Assembly: GCF_026625985.1 (NCBI RefSeq)
Contig: NZ_CP113116.1
Span: 1,674,001-1,738,000, forward strand
Direction of reading: 5' to 3'
Source of the DNA: Mycobacterium sp. Aquia_213
GTDB taxonomy: Bacteria > Actinomycetota > Actinomycetes > Mycobacteriales > Mycobacteriaceae
DNA length: 64,000 nucleotides
Position 1 is the first letter of the stretch; the number at the start of each line of letters is the position of its first letter. The notes under the pieces were generated by a model. It did not search any database. It had not been told where the DNA came from and was given only the letters and a program-made list of their open reading frames with translations. Both the position numbers and the translations under genes were made by a program. Of this stretch, positions 1 through 8,057 are shown piece by piece.

Positions 1-534
1 CTGTCCGACATCGACACCGTGTCGTACTACCTGATCGTGGCCACCGCGGGCCACGACACCACCAGCGCGACCATCTCCGGTGGCCTGCAGGCGCTCATCG
101 AGAATCCGGACCAGCTCGACCGCTTGAGCAACAATCTCGACCTGATGCCGTTGGCCACCGAGGAGATGATCCGCTGGGTCACCCCGGTCAAAGAGTTCAT
201 GCGGACTGCTGCCGAGGACACCACCGTGCGCGGAGTGCCGATTGCCGCAGGGGATTCCGTGCTGCTGTCCTATGTGTCGGGCAACCGCGACGAGGACGTC
301 TTCGAGGACCCGTTCCGTTTCGACGTATCGCGGGATCCCAACAAACATCTGGCCTTCGGCTACGGCGTGCACTTCTGCATGGGCGCCGCACTGGCCCGCA
401 TGGAAGTCAACAGCTTCTTCTCCGAGCTGCTGCCCAGGCTCAAATCGGTTGAGCTGACCGGTGATCCGGAATTGGTTGCCACGACGTTCGTCGGCGGCCT
501 CAAGCACCTGCCGGTGCGCTATTCGCTGGTCTGA
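1..534 (+). CDS. Cytochrome P450, C-terminal part (truncated by the window edge)
   Basis: The reading frame is open from base 1, so the N-terminal half lies outside the window. What remains holds the P450 core: the oxygen-activating I-helix AGHDTTS, the ExxR motif as EEMIR, and the haem-cysteine loop FGYGVHFCMG with the axial cysteine. These enzymes insert one oxygen atom into an organic substrate using electrons from a ferredoxin. The AGHDTTS helix resembles CYP108 (terpineol hydroxylase)-type P450s, but this assignment is only suggestive. No redox partner is adjacent; the nearest iron-sulfur gene is the Rieske ferredoxin at 7698. The P450 identity is firm and the substrate unknown. Confidence 0.95.
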   Translation: MSDIDTVSYYLIVATAGHDTTSATISGGLQALIENPDQLDRLSNNLDLMPLATEEMIRWVTPVKEFMRTAAEDTTVRGVPIAAGDSVLLSYVSGNRDEDVFEDPFRFDVSRDPNKHLAFGYGVHFCMGAALARMEVNSFFSELLPRLKSVELTGDPELVATTFVGGLKHLPVRYSLV

Positions 535-544
535 GTCCGCCCCG

Positions 545-740
545 CTAGGGTGTGAGCACCACCGATCCAATGGTCTTGCGCGCCTGAAGGTCTCGGTGCG
601 CGTCGGCTGCCCACCGAGCTCACTGACTTCGATTGCATGCATGGCCACAGTCTGCGTCACCGGTATCAGCCTGTCGAAGTCGTTGTGCTCGGAAACAGCG
701 GGCGCCAACCAACGCTGTGCACGATTACATCGACACCGCC
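545..740 (-). pseudogene. Frameshifted C-terminal remnant of an MDR/quinone-oxidoreductase-like gene
   Basis: On the minus strand the last 24 codons before a TAG at 545-547 read AADAHRDLQARKTIGSVVL plus a short tail, which looks like the end of medium-chain NADPH:quinone oxidoreductases. About 70 bases upstream, in another frame, the strand reads DFDRLIPVTQTVAMHAIEV, a plausible continuation of the same protein. The two frames meet near 605-616, so a one-base shift seems to have broken the gene. The 5' part is missing, cut off by the start of the decarboxylase gene. The call rests on a by-eye match to a family ending; a chance match cannot be excluded. Confidence 0.4.
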
Positions 741-818
741 GCGCTCAGGGACGAGACTGAATCGCGGCGCACTGCGGTGAGGCCCCTTGGGGCCTGGGTA
801 CAGAAAGTTGGGCAGCTC

Positions 819-2432
819 ATGGCATACGGAAAAACGGTCCACGAGGTCACCTACGACCTGCTTCGCAAATTGGGCCTTACCACGGTGTTCGGTAACCCCG
901 GCTCGACCGAGCAAACATTCCTGAAAGACTTTCCCGACGATTTCACCTATGTCCTTGGGCTGCAAGAAGCCTCGGTGCTGGCCATGGCCGACGGGTTCGC
1001 GCAATCCACCGGCAAACCTACGTTGGTCAACCTGCACACCAGCGCCGGAACCGGCAATGCGATGGGCAGCCTGATAGCCGCATACCGGGGCAACACCCCG
1101 CTCATCGTCACGGCAGGTCAGCAGACGCGGGAAATGGTCTTGTGCGAACCGTATTTGACCAACCCCGATGAGACGTTGCTCCCCAAGCCCTGGGTGAAAT
1201 GGGCGTATGAACCCAAGCGCGCCGAGGATGTACCGGCGGCGTTCATGCGCGCCTACACCGTGGCTTTGCAGCCGCCGGCCGGCCCGGTGTATCTGTCGAT
1301 ACCGCTTGACGACTGGGAAAAGCCGGCTCTCGGGCCGGCGGTCGTCCGAACCGCCAGCCATCGGGTGGCGCCCGATGCCGAGCGGCTGCGGGAGTTCGCC
1401 GACCGGATCAACCGCGCCCAGCGGCCGCTGTTGGTCTTCGGTCCCGAGGTCGATCGCAGCGGGGGCTGGGACGCCGGGGTGGCGTTTGCCGAAAAGGTCG
1501 GCGCCCCGGTGCACGGCGGCCCGCTGCCCGATCGCGCGTCGTTCCCGGAGAACCACCCGCTGTATCGGGGCATGCTGCCGTTGACCATCGCCGGGGTGGC
1601 CGAGGTGCTGCGTGGTCATGACCTCGTCGTGGTGATCGGAGCACAGGTCTTCCGCTACTACCCCTACGTGGCCGGCGAATACCTGCCCGAGGGCAGCGAA
1701 TTGCTACACATCACCGCCGACCCCGCCCTGGCCGGAGCCGCGCCGGTCGGGGACAGCCTGATCAGCGATACGCGGTTGGCCCTCGAGCAGCTGGTGGGTT
1801 TGATCAACGACCGCGGCACCGCTTCGGCGCCGGCCGCGCCGGCCGCGACGATCGAAATCGTCGACGCGGACTCGTCGCCACTGACCCCGGACGCGGCGTG
1901 GTCCACCCTGGCCACCGTCAAACCCGCCGACTCCCCGGTAGTCACGGAGTCGACCTCGACGATGGCTCAGCAGCTGCATTGGCTGCCCACTACCCGGCCG
2001 GGTTCGTTCTTCGCGACCGCCAGCGGTGGCATCGGCTGGGGCGTGCCGGGCGCGGTGGGCGTCGCACTCGGCGATCGTGCCCGCGGGGTCAACCGCACCG
2101 TGGTCGCCACCATCGGCGACGGTTCGTTTCAATACTCGATCCAGGCGATCTACACCGCCGCCCAGCACCGGCTGCCCATCGTCTTCGTGGTGATGCGCAA
2201 CGAGGAGTACTCGATCCTCAAAGCGTTCGCGCTGCTGGAGAAAACGCCGAACGTGCCCGGTCTCGATCTTCCGGGACTCGACATTGCATCTCTGGCAACG
2301 GGTTTCGGCTGCCGGGCGGTCAACGTTGATACCACCGAAAAGCTCGCCACCGAGTTCACCACGGCGCTGACCGCCGACGGGCCCACGGTCATCGTGGTGC
2401 GGACCAAACCACAGCTGGCGCATCTGGGCTGA
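819..2432 (+). CDS. mdlC: Benzoylformate decarboxylase-like ThDP enzyme
   Basis: This 537-residue protein has the three-part fold of thiamine-diphosphate decarboxylases. Benzoylformate decarboxylase removes CO2 from phenylglyoxylate to give benzaldehyde in the mandelate pathway. Early motifs match that enzyme: GNPGSTE with Ser29, LQEA with cofactor-activating Glu50, and LHTSAGTGNAMG with His73. The C-terminal ThDP/Mg motif begins GDGSFQYSIQA. The usual FRYHQY motif, whose His helps catalysis, reads FRYYPY here, so the second catalytic His is Tyr (about residue 281) and the substrate may differ. I chose the ATG at 819 because MAYGKTVHE is where family members begin; the frame is open further upstream but that part does not look like protein. 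The PucR regulator downstream may control it. Confidence 0.88.
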   Translation: MAYGKTVHEVTYDLLRKLGLTTVFGNPGSTEQTFLKDFPDDFTYVLGLQEASVLAMADGFAQSTGKPTLVNLHTSAGTGNAMGSLIAAYRGNTPLIVTAGQQTREMVLCEPYLTNPDETLLPKPWVKWAYEPKRAEDVPAAFMRAYTVALQPPAGPVYLSIPLDDWEKPALGPAVVRTASHRVAPDAERLREFADRINRAQRPLLVFGPEVDRSGGWDAGVAFAEKVGAPVHGGPLPDRASFPENHPLYRGMLPLTIAGVAEVLRGHDLVVVIGAQVFRYYPYVAGEYLPEGSELLHITADPALAGAAPVGDSLISDTRLALEQLVGLINDRGTASAPAAPAATIEIVDADSSPLTPDAAWSTLATVKPADSPVVTESTSTMAQQLHWLPTTRPGSFFATASGGIGWGVPGAVGVALGDRARGVNRTVVATIGDGSFQYSIQAIYTAAQHRLPIVFVVMRNEEYSILKAFALLEKTPNVPGLDLPGLDIASLATGFGCRAVNVDTTEKLATEFTTALTADGPTVIVVRTKPQLAHLG

Positions 2433-2443
2433 CCCGGCTCGAA

Positions 2444-2465
2444 CACGCGGTGACGATCCCGCGTG
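2444..2465 (+). terminator. Hairpin after the decarboxylase gene
   Basis: A perfect 7-bp inverted repeat (CACGCGG and CCGCGTG, 8-base loop) begins 12 bases after the decarboxylase stop. There is no T-run, as is common for actinobacterial terminators. It could instead act as an operator for the PucR-type gene that starts 34 bases further on. Confidence 0.4.
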
Positions 2466-2498
2466 ACGAGATGACCCCGCGCTTCTACCGTTATCCGC

Positions 2499-3677
2499 AT
2501 GAGCGCGGAACGCACAGCCGAGCAGGTATCGCTAATCGGTGCCGAGTTGATCCGGCAGACGGAACAACTCGGCGCCGCGGTCGCCTCGACGATCCGCGAC
2601 GAAGTCGACTTCTACCGGGACGCCGAGGTCGTCAGTCAGGATCAGCTTGTCGAAAGTTGTACCGACAATGTGCGTTTCATCTTCGGCGGCTTGGCCGGGC
2701 CCCAGACATTCGACACCACCCCGGCCGCGCTCACCGGCGAATCGCGCGCCCAAAGCCGGGTGCCATTGCACGTGGTGATGTCGGCCTACCGGATCGGCTC
2801 GCACCACATTTGGCAAGCACTGCTGGACATCGTGGAGGCGCACGGCAACATCACGCAGCAGGCGTTGCTCACCGTGACAGAACGCATCTGGGAGGCGCAG
2901 GACGTCTACACCGAGGCGATGACGAGCGGCTACCGGCGACGAGCGACGCAGCAGGCCGTCGCCGACGAGGCCGAACGCGCGGCACTCACCGAGGCATTGT
3001 TCTCCGGTACGGCATCGGCAAGCCACAGCCCGTGGGAGATCGCCGACCTGCTGGGGCTTCCGACCCGGGGGCCCTATGTCGTCGTGGCCGCGCGCACACC
3101 GGAGCTGGGTAAACACGCGCTGCCCGGCGTCGTCGACATCCTGCGCAGCACCGACATCTATTCGGCGTGGCGACTCTTGCCCGAGCTGCAAATCGGGATC
3201 GTCCACTTACCGTCGGCCGCCGCCCACACCAGCCTGATCGCAACCCTGCACCGCATGAGCAGCCACGGCATCGGAGTCAGTCCGCAATTCGATGCGCTCG
3301 CGGAGATCGGGACGGCGCTTCGTTACGCGCGGATCGCGGTCACCGGATCAAGCGCCAGCGAGCCGGTCGTGGAGTTCGAGGACAGCGTTCTGGGCATCGC
3401 CGCGGTGACCGCTCCGGACGTCAACCTGCGACTGGCCGACGCGGTGCTGGGCGGTTTGGCCGGCGCAGTCGATAGCGATCTGCTCTATCGGACATTTCGC
3501 GTTTGGGTCGCGCATCGCGGCTCGATACCCGAAGCCGCGGCGGCGCTGTTCTGTCATCCCAACACCGTTCGTCATCGGCTACGCCGGATCGAGGAATGCA
3601 CCGGGCGATCGATCAATGTCCCGCTCGAGCTCGCCGAGTTGTGCTTGGCCTTCGAGATCGATTCCCGGCTGCGCTGA
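2499..3677 (+). CDS. PucR/CdaR-type transcriptional regulator
   Basis: This is a 392-residue regulator with the PucR layout. A helical N-terminal part covers about residues 1-165, a GGDEF-like sensory middle runs to about 310, and a C-terminal helix-turn-helix contains the signature FCHPNTVRHRLRRIEECTG near residues 350-372. Such proteins activate catabolic or stress genes in response to a metabolite. It follows the decarboxylase by 66 bases in the same direction, so the two may be functionally linked, although the intervening hairpin argues against simple read-through. The ATG at 2499 fits the family start. The regulator class is confident; ligand and targets are unknown. Confidence 0.88.
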   Translation: MSAERTAEQVSLIGAELIRQTEQLGAAVASTIRDEVDFYRDAEVVSQDQLVESCTDNVRFIFGGLAGPQTFDTTPAALTGESRAQSRVPLHVVMSAYRIGSHHIWQALLDIVEAHGNITQQALLTVTERIWEAQDVYTEAMTSGYRRRATQQAVADEAERAALTEALFSGTASASHSPWEIADLLGLPTRGPYVVVAARTPELGKHALPGVVDILRSTDIYSAWRLLPELQIGIVHLPSAAAHTSLIATLHRMSSHGIGVSPQFDALAEIGTALRYARIAVTGSSASEPVVEFEDSVLGIAAVTAPDVNLRLADAVLGGLAGAVDSDLLYRTFRVWVAHRGSIPEAAAALFCHPNTVRHRLRRIEECTGRSINVPLELAELCLAFEIDSRLR

Positions 3678-3911
3678 ATGGTGCTCGCTACACTCCGGGG
3701 CATGCAGCAGTACACGCCGCAAGCGCGGTTCACCGCGACCGTTGACGAGGGGGCCGACCAGCTGGTGTGGCTCGCCTCGAGTGCTTCCGATGCCGAATGG
3801 ACGCCCGGCGAGTACTACGTGAAACGCCGGGTCTGCAAAGCTAGTCGCCTGGCGGTCGACCCGCGGCTCGCAGGCGAGCTGTGGGAGCGCACGTCGGCCA
3901 AGATCACGTAG
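3678..3911 (+). pseudogene. C-terminal fragment of a short-chain dehydrogenase
   Basis: The 77-codon frame ends in GEYYVKRRVCKASRLAVDPR followed by LAGELWERTSAKI. This resembles the extreme C-terminus of daunorubicin-ketoreductase or protochlorophyllide-reductase-like SDRs (typically WxxGEYY, then a final ELWERS helix). There is no Rossmann domain, no YxxxK and no room for them, because the frame begins directly after the PucR stop codon. It is best read as the tail of a deleted SDR gene. It may still be translated: an internal ATG at 3702 is an alternative start. Its presence suggests a past deletion between the PucR gene and the VOC gene. Confidence 0.5.
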
Positions 3912-3920
3912 GAGGTAACC

Positions 3921-4361
3921 GTGCTCGGTGTCCACCACTCCGCGATCTGCACCTCTGATGTCGAACGCTCGCTTCGATTCTGGCGCGACGGCCTGGGCAT
4001 GAGCCAGCTGATGGACTATCAGTTCACCGGTGATTGGCCAGAACTGTTCGGCGCCAAGAGCGATCGGTTGCGGTCGATCTTTCTCGGCGATCCGCAAAAG
4101 CCGGGCAGCGGGATTGTGGAACTGGTGGAGTTGGCCGGCGCCGACGCGGCACTACCGGGGTCGACTGCGCCACGGCACGGATTCTTCTTGCTCTCGTTGC
4201 AGCGTGAAGTCGACGAGACGCTGGCCGCCTTGGCGGCGTTGGGTTTCACCGATGGTGTTCGTCGCATCGATGTCGTGGCCCCGGACGGAAAGACCGTCGC
4301 AATGGCGGTGATCACCGCGCCGGACGGCGTACTCGTCGAGCTGATCGGGCGGGCGAAATGA
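3921..4361 (+). CDS. VOC-family (glyoxalase/dioxygenase fold) protein
   Basis: This 146-residue protein has the vicinal-oxygen-chelate fold. It starts LGVHHSAICTSDVERSLRFW, where the first His is a typical metal ligand, and ends with the VLVELIG strand that usually supplies the ligand Glu. Family members act as lyases, isomerases, epimerases or extradiol dioxygenases. The start is a GTG at 3921 behind a near-perfect AGGAGGT site at 3910-3916. Its stop overlaps the ATG of the next SDR gene by four bases, so the two are co-translated and probably act on related metabolites. The exact reaction cannot be told. Confidence 0.85.
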   Translation: MLGVHHSAICTSDVERSLRFWRDGLGMSQLMDYQFTGDWPELFGAKSDRLRSIFLGDPQKPGSGIVELVELAGADAALPGSTAPRHGFFLLSLQREVDETLAALAALGFTDGVRRIDVVAPDGKTVAMAVITAPDGVLVELIGRAK

Positions 4362-5119
4362 GCGCCGCACTGGTAACCGGTGGCGCGTCCGGGATCGGGC
4401 GCGAAGTCGCCGGACGGCTGCGCGGCGACGGTCACGACGTCGTGGTGTGGGACCTGTCGGACGCCGATATCGCTTGCGATATCAGCGATCCCGAGGCGGT
4501 GGCGGCGGCGATGGAACGAACCGTGCGCGAGTATGGTGTGCCCGCCCGGGTGGTGACATGCGCGGCGGTGGGAGCGGCGGGTGTGCTGCTGAAGCAGTCG
4601 CCCGCGGAGTGGGAACGGGTGCTGGCGGTGAACCTCACCGGCACCTGGCTGACGATCCGCGCCGCGGCGCAGGCCATGATCGACGCGGGCGTGGGCGGTT
4701 CGATCGTCGCGGTGTCCAGCATCAGCGGCTCGATCGCCGATCGCGACATGGGTGCCTACTGCGTGTCCAAGGCCGGCGTGGACATGTTGATCAAGGTCGC
4801 CGCCGTGGAGTGGGGGACACGCGGCATCCGGGTGAACGCCGTCGGGCCCGGTGTCACCCGAACGCCGATGCTGCCCAATCCCGAAGCGCTGCCCGGCTGG
4901 GTGGAAGGCCTGTCCGAGCGCACCGCGCTGGGCGGCCTGGGACAAGCCGCCGACGTCGCCGAGGCCATTGTGGGTGTGCTCGAATTGCCTTGGGTGACAG
5001 GACAGGTCGTGCACGCCGATGGGGGCCTGGCCCTGCACAGTCCGATCGACGCCTACGGACAGGTGCAGCGGCTGATGGCACACAAGAAAGCGGTCAGGGA
5101 TGACGACCGGCGGGGGTAG
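4358..5119 (+). CDS. Short-chain dehydrogenase/reductase
   Basis: This is a classical 253-residue SDR. The N-terminal nucleotide-binding motif is GGASGIGREV (residues about 7-16), followed by the VSSIS strand with the catalytic Ser and the YCVSK pair giving Tyr and Lys. The C-terminal segment TGQVVHADGGLAL is typical of the family. It oxidises or reduces a hydroxyl/keto group with NAD(P)H. It overlaps the VOC gene by ATGA and converges, four bases away, on the alcohol dehydrogenase gene. The family is certain and the substrate unknown. Confidence 0.93.
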   Translation: MSAALVTGGASGIGREVAGRLRGDGHDVVVWDLSDADIACDISDPEAVAAAMERTVREYGVPARVVTCAAVGAAGVLLKQSPAEWERVLAVNLTGTWLTIRAAAQAMIDAGVGGSIVAVSSISGSIADRDMGAYCVSKAGVDMLIKVAAVEWGTRGIRVNAVGPGVTRTPMLPNPEALPGWVEGLSERTALGGLGQAADVAEAIVGVLELPWVTGQVVHADGGLALHSPIDAYGQVQRLMAHKKAVRDDDRRG

Positions 5120-5123
5120 GGAC

Positions 5124-6281
5124 CTACTCGATCCCGAAATCGATGATGCCCCGGACGATTTTGCCGTTCAGGAGGTCGTCGTAAGCCTCGTTGATGTCCT
5201 CGAGACGGTAACGCCGGGTGATCATCTCGTCGAGCAGGAGCTGCCCGGTCTGGTAGAGCCTGGCCAGCCGGAAGATGTCGGCTCTCGGGTTGCACGAACC
5301 GAACACGGTGCCGGCCAGCGACTTGTTCGACAGGATGAAATCCTGCAGATCGATCTGGACTGAGTTGGTCAACTGGGAAGTCATCCCGGTCAGCACGCAG
5401 GTCCCGCCCTTGCGGGTGAGCCGCACCGCGTCGCGGACATCCTCGGCGACCATCAGCGATGGCGAGACGACGACGGCGTCCGCCATGACTCCGTAGGTCA
5501 GGTCGCGCACCAGATCCATTGCCTCGACCGCGGTTGCGGCGGTGTGGGTGGCACCGAACTGCAACGCCGACTTCTGTTTGAATTCCACCGGATCGACCGC
5601 GACGATGTACGCGGCACCGCCGACCCGGGCGCCCTGAATCGCGCCCGTACCGATACCGCCGACACCGATCACGACGACCGTGTCACCGGGGCGCATATTC
5701 GAGCGGTTGGCCACCGAGCCGAACCCGGTCGGTATCGCGCAGGACAGCAGGGCGCTGGGCGCCAGCGGCAGGTGTGGCTCGATCTTCACCAGCGAATTCG
5801 TCGACACCACAGTGTGGGTGGAGAACGCGCCCACCTTGGCCAGATGGCCCAGTGGCTTGCCGTCGGCGGTGTGATGGCGGTAGGTGCCATCGGTCGGCAT
5901 GCCCGGCGTCAGCACGCCGGCACCCATGTCGCAGATGTACTCCATGCCGCTCGCACACCAGCGGCACTGCCCGCACACCGCGACGAACGACATCACGACG
6001 TGGTCGCCCGGCGCGAATTCCGTTACGCCGTCCCCGACTTCGCGCACGACGCCCGAACCCTCGTGACCGCCGATCATCGGGAACATGGTGGGCAGCCCGA
6101 GGGAACGCAGCACCTCGTTGGGCGCCGACATGTCGCCCTTGAGGATGTGGTCGTCGGAGTGACACATCCCGGCCGCGGCCATCTCCACCAGCACCTCGCC
6201 GGCCCGCGGCGCGTCCAGCTCGAAATCCTCGACAGACCACGGTCCGCCGACATCGTGCAGGATCGCAGCCCGGCTTTTCAT
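5124..6281 (-). CDS. NDMA-dependent-type zinc alcohol dehydrogenase
   Basis: This 385-residue zinc medium-chain alcohol dehydrogenase has the catalytic Cys and GHE motifs (GMCHSDDH, then GGHEGSG), the structural-zinc cysteines (CGQCRWCASGMEYIC) and the NAD Rossmann motif GVGGIG. The pattern fits the mycobacterial/Rhodococcus family that keeps NAD tightly bound and is assayed with N,N-dimethyl-4-nitrosoaniline; mycofactocin dependence is known for relatives, not shown here. The start at 6281 (MKSRAAILHD) makes an ATGA overlap with the upstream P450 gene, so the two form one translational unit. The P450 may make the alcohol that this enzyme oxidises. Confidence 0.92.
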   Translation of the reverse strand: MKSRAAILHDVGGPWSVEDFELDAPRAGEVLVEMAAAGMCHSDDHILKGDMSAPNEVLRSLGLPTMFPMIGGHEGSGVVREVGDGVTEFAPGDHVVMSFVAVCGQCRWCASGMEYICDMGAGVLTPGMPTDGTYRHHTADGKPLGHLAKVGAFSTHTVVSTNSLVKIEPHLPLAPSALLSCAIPTGFGSVANRSNMRPGDTVVVIGVGGIGTGAIQGARVGGAAYIVAVDPVEFKQKSALQFGATHTAATAVEAMDLVRDLTYGVMADAVVVSPSLMVAEDVRDAVRLTRKGGTCVLTGMTSQLTNSVQIDLQDFILSNKSLAGTVFGSCNPRADIFRLARLYQTGQLLLDEMITRRYRLEDINEAYDDLLNGKIVRGIIDFGIE

Positions 6282-7504
6282 GCTGCCGGGGTGAACGTGA
6301 CGGGAAGCTTGTTCGGCGACCGGAAGGTGAGGCCGATGATCCTGGACTCCTCGCCGGTGCCGTCGTCGCGAACAAAGGCGAGGTTCGACACCCGGTCGAG
6401 CAGGCTGTTCAACATGACCCGGGTTTCCAGGCGGGCCAAATGCATTCCGAGGCACATATGGATGCCGCCGGCGAATGCGATGTGGGCTTGGCGCGGCCGG
6501 TGGATGTCGAAGCGATTCGCGTCGGGCCAACGACTTTCGTCTCGGTTGGCCGAGCCCATGCACATGTCGATCTGCGCATCCGCGGGGATTGTCTTGCCGC
6601 CGATTTCGACTTCTTCGGTGGTGGTGCGCATGACCATGGTCAGTGGCGTCTCGACCCGCAGGCCTTCCTCGATGGCGGCGGGGATCAGCGACCGGTCCTG
6701 CCGGACCATCTCCAGCTGCTCGGGGTGGGTCAGCAGCAGGTACAACAGGTTGCCCGACGAACGGTAGGTCGTCTCCAGTCCGGCCGGCAGCAGCAAGCGC
6801 AAGAACGCGATGATCGCGTCGTCGGTGAGTTTCTCGCCATCGATCTCGGCGGCGACCAGGTCGCCGATGATGTCGTTGGTGAGCTTGCGTCGCCGCTGTT
6901 CGACCTGCTCGAGGAAGTAACCGTGCAATTCGGTCGCGGCGTTGAGCCCGGCCATGATGTCGGTCGGAATCGAGATGAGGTCAAGCGACAGCCGCCGGAA
7001 CATGTCGAGATCCTCCGGGGGAAGTCCGAGCAGCACCGAGATGATCCGGGTCGGGAACTCGAACGTCAGCGCCTTCACCAGGTCGGCGTGACAGTCGTGT
7101 TTGATTTCGTCGATCAGCTGATCGCAGACCGGCCCGATGACCGACGGCTCCCAACGTTCCAGTGCGGTGGCCCGAAAGGCCTTGGCCACCAGGCTGCGAT
7201 GGTCGTGGTGTTCCTTGCCGCCCATAGCCAAGATCGTGTGCCCCATGACCAGACCGATGGTTTTCTCGTAGGCGGCCGACGTGAAGATCCGGTCGTCGCG
7301 AAAGGCTTGAAACACACCGTCATAGCCGAACAGCACCCACTCGTCGTTCGGCCGCATGTCCTCGGGCATTTGCGAGTGATCCCCCAGGGCGCCGTGCCAG
7401 ACCGGGTCGGTACGCCGCATGTACTCGTAGAACGGATAGGGGCTGGTTTCACCGGTGAAATCGAGGGTGACGGGCTGGCCGACGGGGTCGGTGCTTAACG
7501 GCAT
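6278..7504 (-). CDS. Cytochrome P450
   Basis: This is a full-length 408-residue P450. The I-helix reads AGLETT (Glu replaces the usual Asp, as in some bacterial families), the ExxR motif is EGLR, and the haem loop is FAGGIHMCLG. A strong GGAGG site lies about 8 bases before the ATG at 7504. The gene is coupled to the alcohol dehydrogenase by ATGA and is transcribed away from the Rieske ferredoxin operon, with which it shares a 193-base divergent promoter region holding the AT-rich operator at 7597-7616. The Rieske ferredoxin may be an electron partner, but classical P450 partners are not of Rieske type. Confidence 0.95.
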   Translation of the reverse strand: MPLSTDPVGQPVTLDFTGETSPYPFYEYMRRTDPVWHGALGDHSQMPEDMRPNDEWVLFGYDGVFQAFRDDRIFTSAAYEKTIGLVMGHTILAMGGKEHHDHRSLVAKAFRATALERWEPSVIGPVCDQLIDEIKHDCHADLVKALTFEFPTRIISVLLGLPPEDLDMFRRLSLDLISIPTDIMAGLNAATELHGYFLEQVEQRRRKLTNDIIGDLVAAEIDGEKLTDDAIIAFLRLLLPAGLETTYRSSGNLLYLLLTHPEQLEMVRQDRSLIPAAIEEGLRVETPLTMVMRTTTEEVEIGGKTIPADAQIDMCMGSANRDESRWPDANRFDIHRPRQAHIAFAGGIHMCLGMHLARLETRVMLNSLLDRVSNLAFVRDDGTGEESRIIGLTFRSPNKLPVTFTPAA

Positions 7505-7596
7505 CAGCGCTCCTCCTGAGCAACCGGTAAGGCCGTTGACGCGGGCCGGTACCTGACCGCCCCGGCTTCTTCGGCGGGTGTCTTCGAGCGATTGTC

Positions 7597-7616
7597 GCTA
7601 TCATAGTATAAATAGC
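7597..7616. promoter_or_regulatory. Candidate operator GCTAT-N10-ATAGC in the P450/Rieske divergent promoter
   Basis: An inverted repeat GCTAT, 10 bases, ATAGC lies midway between two divergent operons in a strongly AT-rich patch within otherwise GC-rich DNA. The right half extends to ATAGTATAAATAGCA. The same half-site spacing recurs at 43987-44006, and a close relative lies at 33258-33286. It could be a repressor operator, or double as a -10 region. No regulator gene is adjacent. Confidence 0.5.
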
Positions 7617-7697
7617 AACGAAGCCCAACGGCTTGTAGTGGTTACCGTAACGGGTTCAGTATTGATCTGGATAGGTCCAGGAGGCGGTGATTCTCAA

Positions 7698-8057
7698 GTG
7701 GCCCAGCGGCGTTTCGTGTGCTCCCTCGACGAGCTGCCGCCCGGCGGGATGAAACTGGTCGACGTCGGCAAGTTCGGTGTGGGCGTCTACAACGTGCGGG
7801 GCGCGCTCTACGCGATCGTCAACTACTGCTCGCACGAAGGCGCCCCGCTATGCCTGGGCTTGCTCGGGGGCACCACCGAATCGGCGCCGGAGGAGCCCGG
7901 CGGGATACGCCGCGTGCGCGACGGGCAGATCGTGCGATGCCCTTGGCACAACTGGGAATTCGATGTCACCACAGGGCAAAACCTTGCCGATCCGAAACGT
8001 CGCGTCCGCACCTACCAAGTCGATGTCAGCGACGGGGAGGTGTACCTGACCGCATGA
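7698..8057 (+). CDS. Rieske [2Fe-2S] ferredoxin with an expanded cluster loop
   Basis: This 119-residue Rieske-type electron carrier has ligands CSH (near residue 43) and CPWH. The spacing between the two ligand boxes is about 34 residues instead of the usual 15-17; the insert is rich in Gly, Pro and Glu and contains one extra Cys. The GTG at 7698 is preferred because an AGGAGG site lies upstream (7679-7684), although the 13-base spacing is long, and because the family-like sequence (AQRRFVCSLDELPPG) begins there; the frame is open to 7578. It overlaps the first amidohydrolase gene by ATGA. It may feed electrons to an oxygenase encoded nearby, or be a subunit of the amidohydrolase complex. 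Confidence 0.85.
   Translation: MAQRRFVCSLDELPPGGMKLVDVGKFGVGVYNVRGALYAIVNYCSHEGAPLCLGLLGGTTESAPEEPGGIRRVRDGQIVRCPWHNWEFDVTTGQNLADPKRRVRTYQVDVSDGEVYLTA

Noticed and set aside
666..1619. 317-codon minus-strand frame opposite the decarboxylase
   Set aside because: Low-complexity composition and full overlap with a well-supported gene.
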